Shown piece by piece: positions 29,671 to 37,936 of a stretch of DNA of 64,000 nt. The DNA comes from Alicyclobacillus sp. SP_1 (GTDB lineage Bacteria > Bacillota > Bacilli > Alicyclobacillales > Alicyclobacillaceae), in contig NZ_JAMCCX010000028.1 in assembly GCF_024706985.1 (NCBI RefSeq), positions 1-64,000 on the forward strand. The letters are read 5' to 3'. Below the pieces are notes generated by a model, which had not been told where the DNA came from, made no database searches, and was given only the letters and a program-made list of their open reading frames with translations. Positions within the stretch are counted from its first letter, which is position 1. Each line of letters opens with the position of its first letter. Both the position numbers and the translations under genes were made by a program.

Positions 29671-30456
29671 ATGCCTGTTCTAGAAATCGAGACCATTCGC
29701 GGAGTTCAGTTAATGACCATGAACCGCCCGAAGAGCTTAAATTCTCTCAACGAAGAACTGTCCTCTGCACTAATACGAGCGTTCCATATGGCATCTGAAG
29801 ACGATGAAGTTCGCGTTGTTGTGCTGAACGGAGCCGGGAAAGGATTTTGTAGTGGGCTGGACTTAACAACGGTCGACTCCATTGGAGAACAATCCTCGCG
29901 GTTTCAAGCGCTCGACGAATATGGATGGGTTGGGCGTCTTGCCTTGGCGATTTCCGAATGCGACAAGCCTGTGATAGCGGCGATGAACGGCATTGCGGCA
30001 GGTGCAGGATTATCGCTGGCGCTCGCAGCGGACATGAGATACATGGCAGCGTCAGCTCGTGTGACCACAGGGTATATACGGAGAGCATTGTCACCTGATG
30101 CGGGGATGAGTTATTTTTTGCCGCGCTTAGTCGGTCCCAATCGCGCCGCCAAGTGGCTGTTTACAGGTCAAGACATTGCTGCTTTTGAAGCAGAGCAGGC
30201 TGGGCTGGTGGATGAAGTCTATGCGGATGGGGAGTTTATGCCGCATGTACTAAGGATTGCATATGACATCGCGGACCAGGCACCCCTTGCTTTGACATAC
30301 ACCAAGCGACTTCTCCACGCGAGCTTTGACACAGACCTGCGGTCTCAATTGCGACAGGAGTTTACATCTATCAAAGCCTGTTTTGCTACGGAAGATGTAG
30401 CGGAGGGTATGCAAGCATTCTCGGAGAAGAGGAAGCCTATATATCGAGGGCGTTGA
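29671..30456 (+). CDS. enoyl-CoA hydratase/isomerase family protein
   Basis: The 261-residue product has the crotonase fold. The oxyanion-hole phrases are GKGFCSGLDLTTV (near 62) and AAMNGIAAGAGLSLALAADMRYMA (near 105). The family Glu pair is not seen as such: SPDAGMSYFLPRLVG occupies the second catalytic region, with Asp where many hydratases have Glu, as in PaaG-like isomerases. AAGGAGG ends eight bases before ATG 29671. The upstream in-frame ATG-like codon at 29623 lacks an SD. Function may be isomerase or hydratase on an acyl-CoA. Confidence 0.88.
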   Translation: MPVLEIETIRGVQLMTMNRPKSLNSLNEELSSALIRAFHMASEDDEVRVVVLNGAGKGFCSGLDLTTVDSIGEQSSRFQALDEYGWVGRLALAISECDKPVIAAMNGIAAGAGLSLALAADMRYMAASARVTTGYIRRALSPDAGMSYFLPRLVGPNRAAKWLFTGQDIAAFEAEQAGLVDEVYADGEFMPHVLRIAYDIADQAPLALTYTKRLLHASFDTDLRSQLRQEFTSIKACFATEDVAEGMQAFSEKRKPIYRGR

Positions 30457-30582
30457 ATGGCGAGCGCCTCGGAAATGAGTGCTTAAGGGTTGAACTGTCA
30501 AGAGTTGCCGATGACCGGATCGATGAACCAGCATGTCCGGCAATTAGGGGATGAAAAACTCGTTGAGGGAGGTAATCTTCCA

Positions 30583-31194
30583 ATGGAATTGAATCCACAA
30601 GGTCAGTCCTGGATTGAAAATTACAAATTGCTTATAGGGTCCATTGTTCCTCGACCGATTGCATTTGTCTCGACAGAGAGTCGAGAGGGAATTCGGAATT
30701 TAGCGGCATTTTCCTTTTTCAATGGTGTCTGCCCTAAGCCATTTATCATATCCTTTGCACCAATGTTCAAAACGGCGAATGGAGGGCCGAAAGATACGCT
30801 GAAAAACATCGAAGAAACCGACGAGTTTGTAGTCAATATTGTGTCAGAGTCGATTGTTGAGCAGATGAATCGAACAGCTCCGGAGTATGACTTTGAAGTG
30901 GATGAATTTGATGTTGCAAAACTTACTCCGATTGCAAGTGTGGTGGTGAAGCCGCCAAGAGTGGCGGAGAGTAAAATTCAGATGGAATGTAAAAAAGTTA
31001 ATATTCTAAAGTTTGGAAGTGGAGCTGGAGCTGGCGCGCTAGTATTGGGTGAAGTGGTGCGAATGCATGTAGAAGATTCGGTTTATCGGGAAGGTAAAAT
31101 TATTTTGGAGGAACTTGCACCCGTTGCACGGATGGCTGGTGATACATATGCTCGTGCTACAGATTTGTTCGAATTAAAGAGACCCACCCTATAA
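30583..31194 (+). CDS. flavin reductase-like FMN-binding protein
   Basis: The 203-residue product belongs to the DIM6/NTAB split-barrel flavoproteins. It has the opening block GSIVPRPIAFVSTESREGIRNLAAFSFFNGVCPKPFIISF and the FMN phosphate region KDTLKNIEETDEFVVNIVSE. It may reduce FMN for a partner oxygenase or act as an oxidoreductase; no partner is obvious nearby. GGGAGG lies ten bases before ATG 30583. The M24 peptidase gene starts 13 bp after its stop, so they form an operon. Confidence 0.88.
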   Translation: MELNPQGQSWIENYKLLIGSIVPRPIAFVSTESREGIRNLAAFSFFNGVCPKPFIISFAPMFKTANGGPKDTLKNIEETDEFVVNIVSESIVEQMNRTAPEYDFEVDEFDVAKLTPIASVVVKPPRVAESKIQMECKKVNILKFGSGAGAGALVLGEVVRMHVEDSVYREGKIILEELAPVARMAGDTYARATDLFELKRPTL

Positions 31195-31207
31195 GGAGAG
31201 ATGAAAA

Positions 31208-32308
31208 GTGCCTAGTTTCGAAGAGACAGAGGTGCGCAGAAAGGCTCTGTGTCAGCGTTTCGTCGGTCAGCAGATTCACGGAGCGATTATTACGTCGCCG
31301 GCCAATCTGTTTTATTTTGCGGGGGTTTGGCTTGAGACTGGAGAACGGATGGCAGCGTTGGTGCTAAAAGAAAATGGGGATGCCATGTTCATTGCTCATG
31401 AAATGTTTCAACGAGAAGTCGAGAAAGCATATGTCTCAACTTCTTTCTATCGAGACGGTGACGACCCTTATCTTATGTTGATGTCTTTGCTCGGACCTAC
31501 AGGAAGGGTGGCAGTAGATGGTGCCTGGAGTGCGGCTCATCTCTTGGGGCTGCAAGAGGCAGGGAAAAATCTTCACTGCATGCCACTACAGCAGCATGCG
31601 GCATTTCTACGGTCGCGCAAGTCCGTAGCTGAAATGGCGTCACTTGCCCATGCGTCTCATCTGGCAGACGAAGTGGTACAGGCCATCAAAACTCATCTCT
31701 GCGTCGGTCAAACAGAGCGGGCAATTGCCAATCGCCTCGCCGATTTGTGGCAAGAAGCAGGAGCTTCCGGCATGTCTTTTCCAGCCATCGTTGCCAGTGG
31801 TGTGAACAGCTCTGCTCCGCATCATGAACCAGATACATCACCTCTTGTAGCCTCAACAGTCATTGTCGATACTGGTGGAATTTACGAACATTATTGCAGC
31901 GACATCACGAGGACATACCTTCTTGGCGAGCCGACAGACGAGATGGTGAGAGTTTATAAAGTCCTGCTCGCCGCTCAAAAGGAAGGTATTTCTGCTGCTC
32001 GCCCTGGAGCGACGTTGCAGTCGGTCGACCGGGCAGTCCGGCGAGTGATTGAGGAAGCGGGGTACGGCAAGTACTTCACACACCGGACTGGGCATGGAGT
32101 AGGACTCGATATTCATGAAGATCCGTTTGTAGTAGAGGGTAATCTGGAAGTTCTACAGCCAGGTATGGTGCTGAGTGTAGAACCAGGGATTTATATTCCA
32201 GGGCAGTTTGGAATTCGTATTGAAGACTTGGTCGCCATCGCTCCAGATGGAAGCGATGTTCTCAATGCGGCGCCAAAAGACTTAGAGCAGGTTATTCTTA
32301 AGGTCTAA
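31208..32308 (+). CDS. M24 family metallopeptidase, Xaa-Pro aminopeptidase-like
   Basis: The 366-residue enzyme probably removes N-terminal residues before proline. The N-terminal half is the creatinase-like domain. The C-terminal pita-bread domain shows the two-metal ligands: Asp in VIVDTGGIYEHYCSDITRTYL (two Asp), His in HRTGHGVGLDIHEDPF, Glu in LSVEPGIY and Glu in GIRIEDLV. The GTG start has AAGGAGAG upstream and lies 13 bp after the flavin-reductase stop. Its stop codon overlaps that of the convergent yfhH-like gene by four bases. Confidence 0.92.
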   Translation: MPSFEETEVRRKALCQRFVGQQIHGAIITSPANLFYFAGVWLETGERMAALVLKENGDAMFIAHEMFQREVEKAYVSTSFYRDGDDPYLMLMSLLGPTGRVAVDGAWSAAHLLGLQEAGKNLHCMPLQQHAAFLRSRKSVAEMASLAHASHLADEVVQAIKTHLCVGQTERAIANRLADLWQEAGASGMSFPAIVASGVNSSAPHHEPDTSPLVASTVIVDTGGIYEHYCSDITRTYLLGEPTDEMVRVYKVLLAAQKEGISAARPGATLQSVDRAVRRVIEEAGYGKYFTHRTGHGVGLDIHEDPFVVEGNLEVLQPGMVLSVEPGIYIPGQFGIRIEDLVAIAPDGSDVLNAAPKDLEQVILKV

Positions 32309-32622
32309 TTGGGGGCCTCTTCGAGACGAGCAATGGGCAGAGAGTCGGTCTCACCAGTCGACTCTCGAAATCCCCAAGCCATGATTCCTTCTAATCCGGT
32401 GACGGTAAAGTACTCTTGCTCCTCTTCTGCAATAGCATAGCGTCGCCCCACTTCAATGGAGTGCGAAGGAAGAATTTCATAAGACTTGGCCAAATACCAT
32501 TTCGTCATATGTATTTCATACTCATTCCAGCGTTTGTCCTCTAATGCGTTCCTTCCTAATTCTTGGAGGCTTTTCATTTCTTCTTTTAATTCATCGAGAG
32601 TCATTTCGCTGTAGAGAGCCAA
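32305..32622 (-). CDS. DUF1811 family protein, YfhH-like
   Basis: The 105-residue product has a helical N-terminal half (MTLDELKEEMKSLQELGRNALE) and a small beta domain (VGRRYAIAEEEQEYFTVTGLEGIMAWGFRES) ending in LPIARL. This is the layout of Bacillus YfhH (DUF1811), of unknown role. It starts with TTG behind AAAGGAGG. It lies 22 bp downstream of ytrI on the same strand, so it may belong to that sporulation transcript, which is inference. Confidence 0.82.
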   Translation of the reverse strand: MALYSEMTLDELKEEMKSLQELGRNALEDKRWNEYEIHMTKWYLAKSYEILPSHSIEVGRRYAIAEEEQEYFTVTGLEGIMAWGFRESTGETDSLPIARLEEAPN

Positions 32623-32644
32623 GGTTCGGCCTCCTTTATAGGAT

Positions 32645-33094
32645 TCATGGAATTGGATTCGCTCGAATTCGCACGTACAAGGTTTCTCCGAGGACGACCA
32701 ATTGGACTCGAAGGCGATAATTTCGGCCGTCGGCGGTGAAGAGTTGACCGTTCAGTATCTGTTCAGGGATTTCTGGATGACGGAGAAGCACGTCCAATTC
32801 GCGGCCAATCAGAAACGCAAGTTGCTCTTTTGCATATTTCGATCCCGCTTCTGCAACTCGTTCATTTCCTCCCGCAACCGTACACTCCACGCGGATAGTT
32901 TCAATCAATGTCTGAGATGGATTGTGCAGTTGAACATATAGCCGTGCATTCTCCGCCTTCAAATCTTCTATGATGATGTTAGACTTTGCGGACACAAGAT
33001 ACAAGCGGTTTAACTCCTGCCCTTGAATAGTGAACATCGCAATGGCTCCCGACAGTGCGCCGAGCAGATAGAGAGATACCGCTTTACGGTCCAT
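32645..33094 (-). CDS. ytrI: sporulation membrane protein YtrI-like
   Basis: The 149-residue product has one N-terminal membrane helix (about residues 8-24), a coiled-coil stretch with IIIEDLKAENARLYVQL, and a beta-rich end outside the membrane. Topology and position after ytrH match YtrI of Bacillus, which is made in the mother cell and needed for normal spores. Sequence conservation in this family is low, so the call leans on synteny. The ATG at 33094 lies next to the ytrH stop. Confidence 0.75.
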   Translation of the reverse strand: MDRKAVSLYLLGALSGAIAMFTIQGQELNRLYLVSAKSNIIIEDLKAENARLYVQLHNPSQTLIETIRVECTVAGGNERVAEAGSKYAKEQLAFLIGRELDVLLRHPEIPEQILNGQLFTADGRNYRLRVQLVVLGETLYVRIRANPIP

Positions 33095-33095
33095 T

Positions 33096-33425
33096 TCAAA
33101 AGACCTCGCTTCCAGCAAGCCACTTAATCAGCAGGAAGCCAGCTTGACATCCAAGCAACGCTGCAAATAAGTAGGTGGCCTGACGTGCCAGTGGACCTAG
33201 GTCCAAACCAAACAGGCTCACTTCCAGAACGCGCAACGTATCCATAGTGCCGCCTAGAGTGGCTACCATCGCCCAAATCTTCAATTGTCCAGCAAGATTA
33301 AGCATTGTTGTCATAGGTGGGCGAGTATGAGTTAATACGGTCGCGAGCCCTCCAAACAAACTTCCTCCGACGACGAGCCCCATAGAAATGAAGAAGTCTA
33401 CAATCCAAGTCGCAATGATGGACAT
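33096..33425 (-). CDS. ytrH: sporulation membrane protein YtrH
   Basis: The 109-residue product has three membrane helices with the family phrases VVGGSLFGGLATVLT, LAGQLKIWAMVATLGGTMDTLRVLE and AALLGCQAGFLLIKW. YtrH is a mother-cell (sigma-E) protein needed for robust spores, so the organism very likely forms endospores. ATG 33425 has AAAGG ten bases upstream, better than the ATG at 33431. In Bacillus ytrHI sits beside the replicative dnaE; here the nearby dnaE is instead a DnaE2 type 6 kb away on the other strand. Confidence 0.9.
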   Translation of the reverse strand: MSIIATWIVDFFISMGLVVGGSLFGGLATVLTHTRPPMTTMLNLAGQLKIWAMVATLGGTMDTLRVLEVSLFGLDLGPLARQATYLFAALLGCQAGFLLIKWLAGSEVF

Positions 33426-33597
33426 GTGCATCCAACCTTTGTGTGTTTTCGAAATCGACGCCTGTCCCTTTATCTGTACGAATGGATACGAAAGACTAGA
33501 CTATAGAAATCGTTCGAAGTGAGCATTGTCTCACTCGCCTGACAGAGTAGCAAGCTCATGATATGATGGAGAAATCAGCTTTCACAGAGAGGTCGGG

Positions 33598-36500
33598 ATG
33601 GCTACGCGGCAAATGAACGATTTCCGTACAGGTGCTTGTACAGGGGTGAATCTGCGTTATATCCCAGCCATCACTTGTCGGGACATCGGAATTCTTATGA
33701 GGGAAAGTTCTGTATCTGGTCATCTTAGCGAGCAGTGTGTATCGCTAGAAGAATGTTTGCAGGAGATTTTTTCTGAGTCTCCAAGTGCTTTGAAGCCAGG
33801 AGCACCGGATTGGCTGTATGAATCTGCTGTATTGGCTTTTGAAATGGTACAAACAGGAGATGTCATCGGGTTTGCGGCCCCGAGTCATCTATCTTCGTTA
33901 GAAGTGCAAAAGATGGCCCGGACGCTGTCGGATACCACCAACGATACCATTCCGTCAGTGCTGTTCACTCCTTCTCCGTTTATCGCTATGTGGTTACCAG
34001 CCTGGAGCAATCCCTCCTTCCGTGCAATTCGTCGACGGTTGGTAAGCCTTTTCTTGGAAAGCACGACGAAAACATTCGATATTTCTTCTGTCGAAGAGAC
34101 GGCAACTGTAGTGGATAGTCTCGTGACGGACTGGATTTCCATTTGGATGGACCAGCTGTGCAACGAGGTCCTGGAAATGAACGAAGCGGTGGCAAAGCCG
34201 TCTTATCGAGTTCTGTACCGTGGAGAAGAGGAGATTTTGAAGGCATGGTTCCATGCATTGAAAAAAAGCAGGAAGCAAGAATTTGCTGCGGATGGGTGGC
34301 TTATTGGTCGAGCTCTACGCCAGGAATTAACTGCGACCGGATGGATTTCTCCTGACCTGACGGATTGGACTGGCAAGACGTTTTATCAATTGGGTTTTTC
34401 TCTTTGTGCCCCGGAAGTAGCAACGAATCCATGGACATTGAAGTACGAATTGGTTCATCGGTACTTTGGAACGCGTATTCCTCTAGGTGCTTGGTGGAAC
34501 AGTGAAATACGCTGCTTAAGAACGGGTTCGGATATTTTAGTTGGGGCGGATGTATGGATATTGGAGCGGTTGTTGGTAGCATCTCGAATGGATACTGCCA
34601 TTGCTGAATCACTGCATCATCCGGTACCTGTTTCTGCCGAATTAGCGGCAAAAGGTTTGATGGAGTGGATGGAGGAGTCACTGCCAAAGCTGCATGCGGC
34701 TGGATTTTCAGTCCAAACACCAGCATGGTCGGATGCGCCGGCTGACGTGAAAATTCGCGTACAAGTCAAATCGAGCAAGTTCCGTAGAGAGTCTTCTATG
34801 CCCCGAAGTAGCATCTCGTCTGGGCGATTGGCAAGCATTCCGTTGGTAGAGTTCGACTGGACGGTAGTTATCGACAATCAGGAATTAACACAAGAGCAGT
34901 TTATGGACATGGTTGCTGAGAAACAAAATTTAGTGGAGATAAACGGTTCATGGAAACTGGTTTCTTTAGGTGATATTTTGCGTAAAATGGAGTCTATTGG
35001 ATTAGGATTGTCGACAGAAAGTCATTCCATATCGGCTTTGCGCTTGTCCCGAAGCTTGTTGCTTCAAGAAGCGACGGATGACCTTTCAGTGGATTTCTCA
35101 TATACAGAGGATGCGAGAGAAGCAGAGCAACTGATTCGTTCGATGATAAGTGCTGGAAGCCCGCCAGAGGTCAATACGCCACAAGGTTTTGTTGGAGAAT
35201 TGCGGCCGTATCAAAAACTCGGATTTTCATGGATGGTCCACTTGCGCAATTTGCACTGCGGAGCTTGTTTGGCAGATGACATGGGGTTGGGTAAGACTGT
35301 TCAAGTGATCGCTTATTTGCAATACATTCATGAACAACGACTCAATGAGGCACCCCATTTATTGGTGTGTCCCACCTCATTGATTCAAAATTGGAGGTCA
35401 GAACTGGCTCGGTTTGCTCCGGAACTGCGTGTACACCTTCATCATGGTCCGAATCGGAACGATGTTCAAGAAAGTGGCTGGAGCGTATTAGAAGAAGCAT
35501 TGTCAAAGGTGGACATTATTCTTACGACGTATGCCATTTTGGTTCGGGATGAAGAACAGTTGACGAATCTGAACTTTGACGTAGTGGTCGTCGATGAAGC
35601 ACAAAACATCAAAAACATTCAAACGAAGCAATCGAAGGCAGCCATGCGACTGACTGCAAAGCATCGTATCGCTTTGACAGGCACGCCTGTTGAGAATCGT
35701 CTGGAGGAACTCTGGTCAATTTTGTCTTTCGTCAATCCAGGATACCTCGGAACACAAAGCTGGTTTAGAAATCAATTTGAGTTGCCTATAGGAGAAGATG
35801 CAAGCCATCCTGCTGGTCATCGACTTCGTGCCCTGTTGAAGCCTGTTCTGTTGCGACGTAGAAAGTCGGAACCGTCGATACGAATGGAACTTCCTGAAAA
35901 ATGGGAGACGAGGTCATACGCTTCGCTTACCGTCGAGCAGGCTGCGTTGTACCAGTCCGTAGTAGATAGGCTTTTTGGACATCTGGAAAATTCCACAGAT
36001 ATGTCACGACGTGGCCAGATTCTCGCTTCACTGGTGCGTCTGAAACAAATTTGTGACTATCCCGGATTGGTTGCAGGTGGAAAACTAGACATCAGTCGTT
36101 CTGGGAAATTGAAGCTTCTTCTGGAGTTGCTGGATGAAGTCGATTCTAATCTAGATGCTGCGCTCATCTTTACGCAATTTCGAGAGATGGGACATCTATT
36201 GACGGAAGCCATCGAATTGCGCTTTGGTCAGAAACCACTTTTTCTACATGGAGGACTTTCTGCCCGCATGCGCGGAGAGATGGTGCATGCCTATCAACAT
36301 GGTGCAGAAGTATCGCCGTTTTTTGTTCTATCACTCCGTGCAGGTGGGGTTGGCTTGAATTTGACAAGGGCTAATCACGTGTTCCATTTCGATCGATGGT
36401 GGAATCCTGCAGTAGAAGATCAAGCTACAGATCGTGCTTTTCGAATGGGGCAGACGAGAGATGTTCAAGTTCACAAATTAATTTGTGCGGGGACGTTAGA

Positions 36501-36651
36501 AGAACGGATCGATGAACTTTTATCTGCAAAGAGAGAGTTATCTCAATCCGTGGTAGGAACATCGGAAGCTTGGGTGACGGAATTGGACAATCATATGCTT
36601 CGCGAATTATTTCAACTGGATGCCAGCGTGGAAATAGAGGAGGATGCGTGA
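33598..36651 (+). CDS. SNF2-family DNA helicase/translocase
   Basis: The 1017-residue protein has a long N-terminal region with a SNF2-associated (DUF3670-like) part, roughly 250-500. A SNF2 ATPase follows: motif I DDMGLGKTVQV near 560, DEAQNIKN, and LTGTPVENRLEELWSIL. The C-terminal lobe has FTQFREMGHLL, LSLRAGGVGLNLTRANHVFHFDRWWNPAVEDQATDRAFRMGQ. It would move along duplex DNA to remodel protein-DNA complexes, perhaps in repair or transcription recycling. The ATG has AGAGAGG upstream and its stop overlaps the SWIM gene by one base. Confidence 0.93.
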   Translation: MATRQMNDFRTGACTGVNLRYIPAITCRDIGILMRESSVSGHLSEQCVSLEECLQEIFSESPSALKPGAPDWLYESAVLAFEMVQTGDVIGFAAPSHLSSLEVQKMARTLSDTTNDTIPSVLFTPSPFIAMWLPAWSNPSFRAIRRRLVSLFLESTTKTFDISSVEETATVVDSLVTDWISIWMDQLCNEVLEMNEAVAKPSYRVLYRGEEEILKAWFHALKKSRKQEFAADGWLIGRALRQELTATGWISPDLTDWTGKTFYQLGFSLCAPEVATNPWTLKYELVHRYFGTRIPLGAWWNSEIRCLRTGSDILVGADVWILERLLVASRMDTAIAESLHHPVPVSAELAAKGLMEWMEESLPKLHAAGFSVQTPAWSDAPADVKIRVQVKSSKFRRESSMPRSSISSGRLASIPLVEFDWTVVIDNQELTQEQFMDMVAEKQNLVEINGSWKLVSLGDILRKMESIGLGLSTESHSISALRLSRSLLLQEATDDLSVDFSYTEDAREAEQLIRSMISAGSPPEVNTPQGFVGELRPYQKLGFSWMVHLRNLHCGACLADDMGLGKTVQVIAYLQYIHEQRLNEAPHLLVCPTSLIQNWRSELARFAPELRVHLHHGPNRNDVQESGWSVLEEALSKVDIILTTYAILVRDEEQLTNLNFDVVVVDEAQNIKNIQTKQSKAAMRLTAKHRIALTGTPVENRLEELWSILSFVNPGYLGTQSWFRNQFELPIGEDASHPAGHRLRALLKPVLLRRRKSEPSIRMELPEKWETRSYASLTVEQAALYQSVVDRLFGHLENSTDMSRRGQILASLVRLKQICDYPGLVAGGKLDISRSGKLKLLLELLDEVDSNLDAALIFTQFREMGHLLTEAIELRFGQKPLFLHGGLSARMRGEMVHAYQHGAEVSPFFVLSLRAGGVGLNLTRANHVFHFDRWWNPAVEDQATDRAFRMGQTRDVQVHKLICAGTLEERIDELLSAKRELSQSVVGTSEAWVTELDNHMLRELFQLDASVEIEEDA

Positions 36652-37397
36652 TGCGTCGTCGTTCAAAAGTGTGGACTGTAGAAGCTATGTGGAAGCCTTT
36701 TTTGTCAGCAGTAGAGCCAGGCAGACTGCGCAGAGCGAGAACTTCGGCACGACAAGGAGATATCGTGCATATGAAATTCGTTGATGGATACTGGCAGGGG
36801 GAATGTTCGAATACCTCCAGTGTCCGGCGCATAGAAGCGTTTCAGTTACGCGCTATTTCGGATTGGAGACCAGTGAGTTCGGTCATCGCGCGATGGCTGG
36901 CGCAGCATCCTGATTGGCTTGCCAGCCTGATTTCTGGGGAGTGGGACGAAATTTTTTTGCAACATATTTCCGCAATAAACGTTGCCGTATTTCCAACGGA
37001 GTCCATTGTCCTCGATTGGAAACAAACAGCTAGTTGTACGTGTGCTGATGTCGATCCGCTTTGTCGACACGTCGTCTCTGCTCTGTTGAAGGTTATGTGG
37101 GATATGGAGGAAAATCCTTTATTGTCTTTACAATGGCTTGGATGCAATCCGTTGACTTTGCTAGACTCCATTCATTCTATTGCACAAAAATACTGGTCGG
37201 CCCATCGACATGTGCAGAACCAACAGGATGCAAAGGAAGAACTTTGTGAGCAAATCTCCATCGGCAAGTTCAACGAAAAAGAAATTTCAAGTTCTGTTAG
37301 TCAGTCAGGGAGACGATTTGCTCCCGTATTAGATTCCACAAAGATGGAATATTGGAGCAACCTCTTAAAGAATACGGATTTTTCATCTTCGAGATAG
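36651..37397 (+). CDS. SWIM zinc-finger protein
   Basis: The 248-residue product carries a SWIM motif, C-x-C-x6-C-x-H (in CTCADVDPLCRHV near residue 130), which binds zinc and is common beside SNF2 helicases. The N-terminal part is rich in Trp and Arg; the C-terminal part is helical. The pair probably works as a helicase and DNA- or protein-binding adaptor. ATG 36651 has GAGGAGG six bases upstream and overlaps the helicase stop (TGATG), so translation is coupled. Confidence 0.88.
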   Translation: MRRRSKVWTVEAMWKPFLSAVEPGRLRRARTSARQGDIVHMKFVDGYWQGECSNTSSVRRIEAFQLRAISDWRPVSSVIARWLAQHPDWLASLISGEWDEIFLQHISAINVAVFPTESIVLDWKQTASCTCADVDPLCRHVVSALLKVMWDMEENPLLSLQWLGCNPLTLLDSIHSIAQKYWSAHRHVQNQQDAKEELCEQISIGKFNEKEISSSVSQSGRRFAPVLDSTKMEYWSNLLKNTDFSSSR

Positions 37398-37457
37398 TGG
37401 GAATGAGCTACCTACGGTGGTGTCCTGTGGATTTCCAGTGGCGATTGAGTTTTAATT

Positions 37458-37469
37458 CACGAATTCGTG
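37458..37469. repeat. 12-bp perfect palindrome between SWIM gene and 59-residue gene
   Basis: CACGAATTCGTG lies in the 91-base convergent gap. It may be a small hairpin ending either gene, but no long T run follows. Confidence 0.35.
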
Positions 37470-37488
37470 TTCTTTGAATTTAGAGACT

Positions 37489-37668
37489 TTAAATGGCTGG
37501 AGTACGGTTTTCGTCCGATTCTTCGTCTGTTTCCTCGATAAATACAGTGGATGAGTCAGCTGCAGTGAAACGAGAGGACTTGTTGTCTGGAGTCTTCAAT
37601 GCTTGTTTGGAAAAAATGCCGAGGACAATAGCCAAGAGTACAATGGTGACGACAAAACCAATGCCCAT
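37489..37668 (-). CDS. 59-residue single-pass membrane protein
   Basis: A short gene on the minus strand starts at ATG 37668 with AAAGGAGG nine bases upstream. The product has an N-terminal hydrophobic helix (FVVTIVLLAIVLGIF) and then a hydrophilic tail that is acidic near the end (IEETDEESDEN). It would sit in the membrane with the tail in the cytosol or outside. No family is recognised. It lies between the helicase-SWIM pair and the SOS cassette. Strong SD and clean topology support it. Confidence 0.65.
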   Translation of the reverse strand: MGIGFVVTIVLLAIVLGIFSKQALKTPDNKSSRFTAADSSTVFIEETDEESDENRTPAI

Positions 37669-37863
37669 GTTTGTAAACCTCCTTTCCTACTCCTCACAAA
37701 AGTACTTCGGATGGTAGTGTCTCGTCAAGTGGTCTCCATTTGAGTGCACTCCTTTAGTTCTGGATATTGATGCTCAACGGACGTTTGGTCAGTAATGATT
37801 GTTCGATGACCAGCGAGGCCTCCTTCAAGAGTATCCTCATCCCAGAATTTACAAAACAAAAAA

Positions 37864-37875
37864 GAACATACGTTT
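37864..37875 (+). promoter_or_regulatory. LexA box 1 (upstream)
   Basis: GAACATACGTTT matches the Gram-positive LexA pattern GAACN4GTTC except for the last base. It overlaps the -35 region of the imuB-like promoter. Confidence 0.7.
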
Positions 37876-37901
37876 GTATTTTGCTGCAAATCGTATATAA
37901 T
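37873..37901 (+). promoter_or_regulatory. promoter of the SOS mutasome cassette
   Basis: TTTGTA/TTGTAT (37873-37879) stands 16-17 bases before a perfect TATAAT (37896-37901). Transcription would start near 37908, inside LexA box 2. Confidence 0.75.
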
Positions 37902-37905
37902 AAAA

Positions 37906-37917
37906 GAACACACGTTC
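37906..37917 (+). promoter_or_regulatory. LexA box 2 (downstream, perfect half-sites)
   Basis: GAACACACGTTC has both perfect LexA half-sites, GAAC and GTTC, spaced by four. It covers the expected transcription start. Together with box 1 it brackets the -10 hexamer, giving tight repression until DNA damage. Confidence 0.85.
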
Positions 37918-37936
37918 TTGTTTAGGGGGGTAAAAT

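Noticed and set aside
37493-37717. 74-codon plus-strand frame
   Set aside because: It is antisense to the 59-residue gene, which has a strong SD and a membrane helix; the plus frame has neither.
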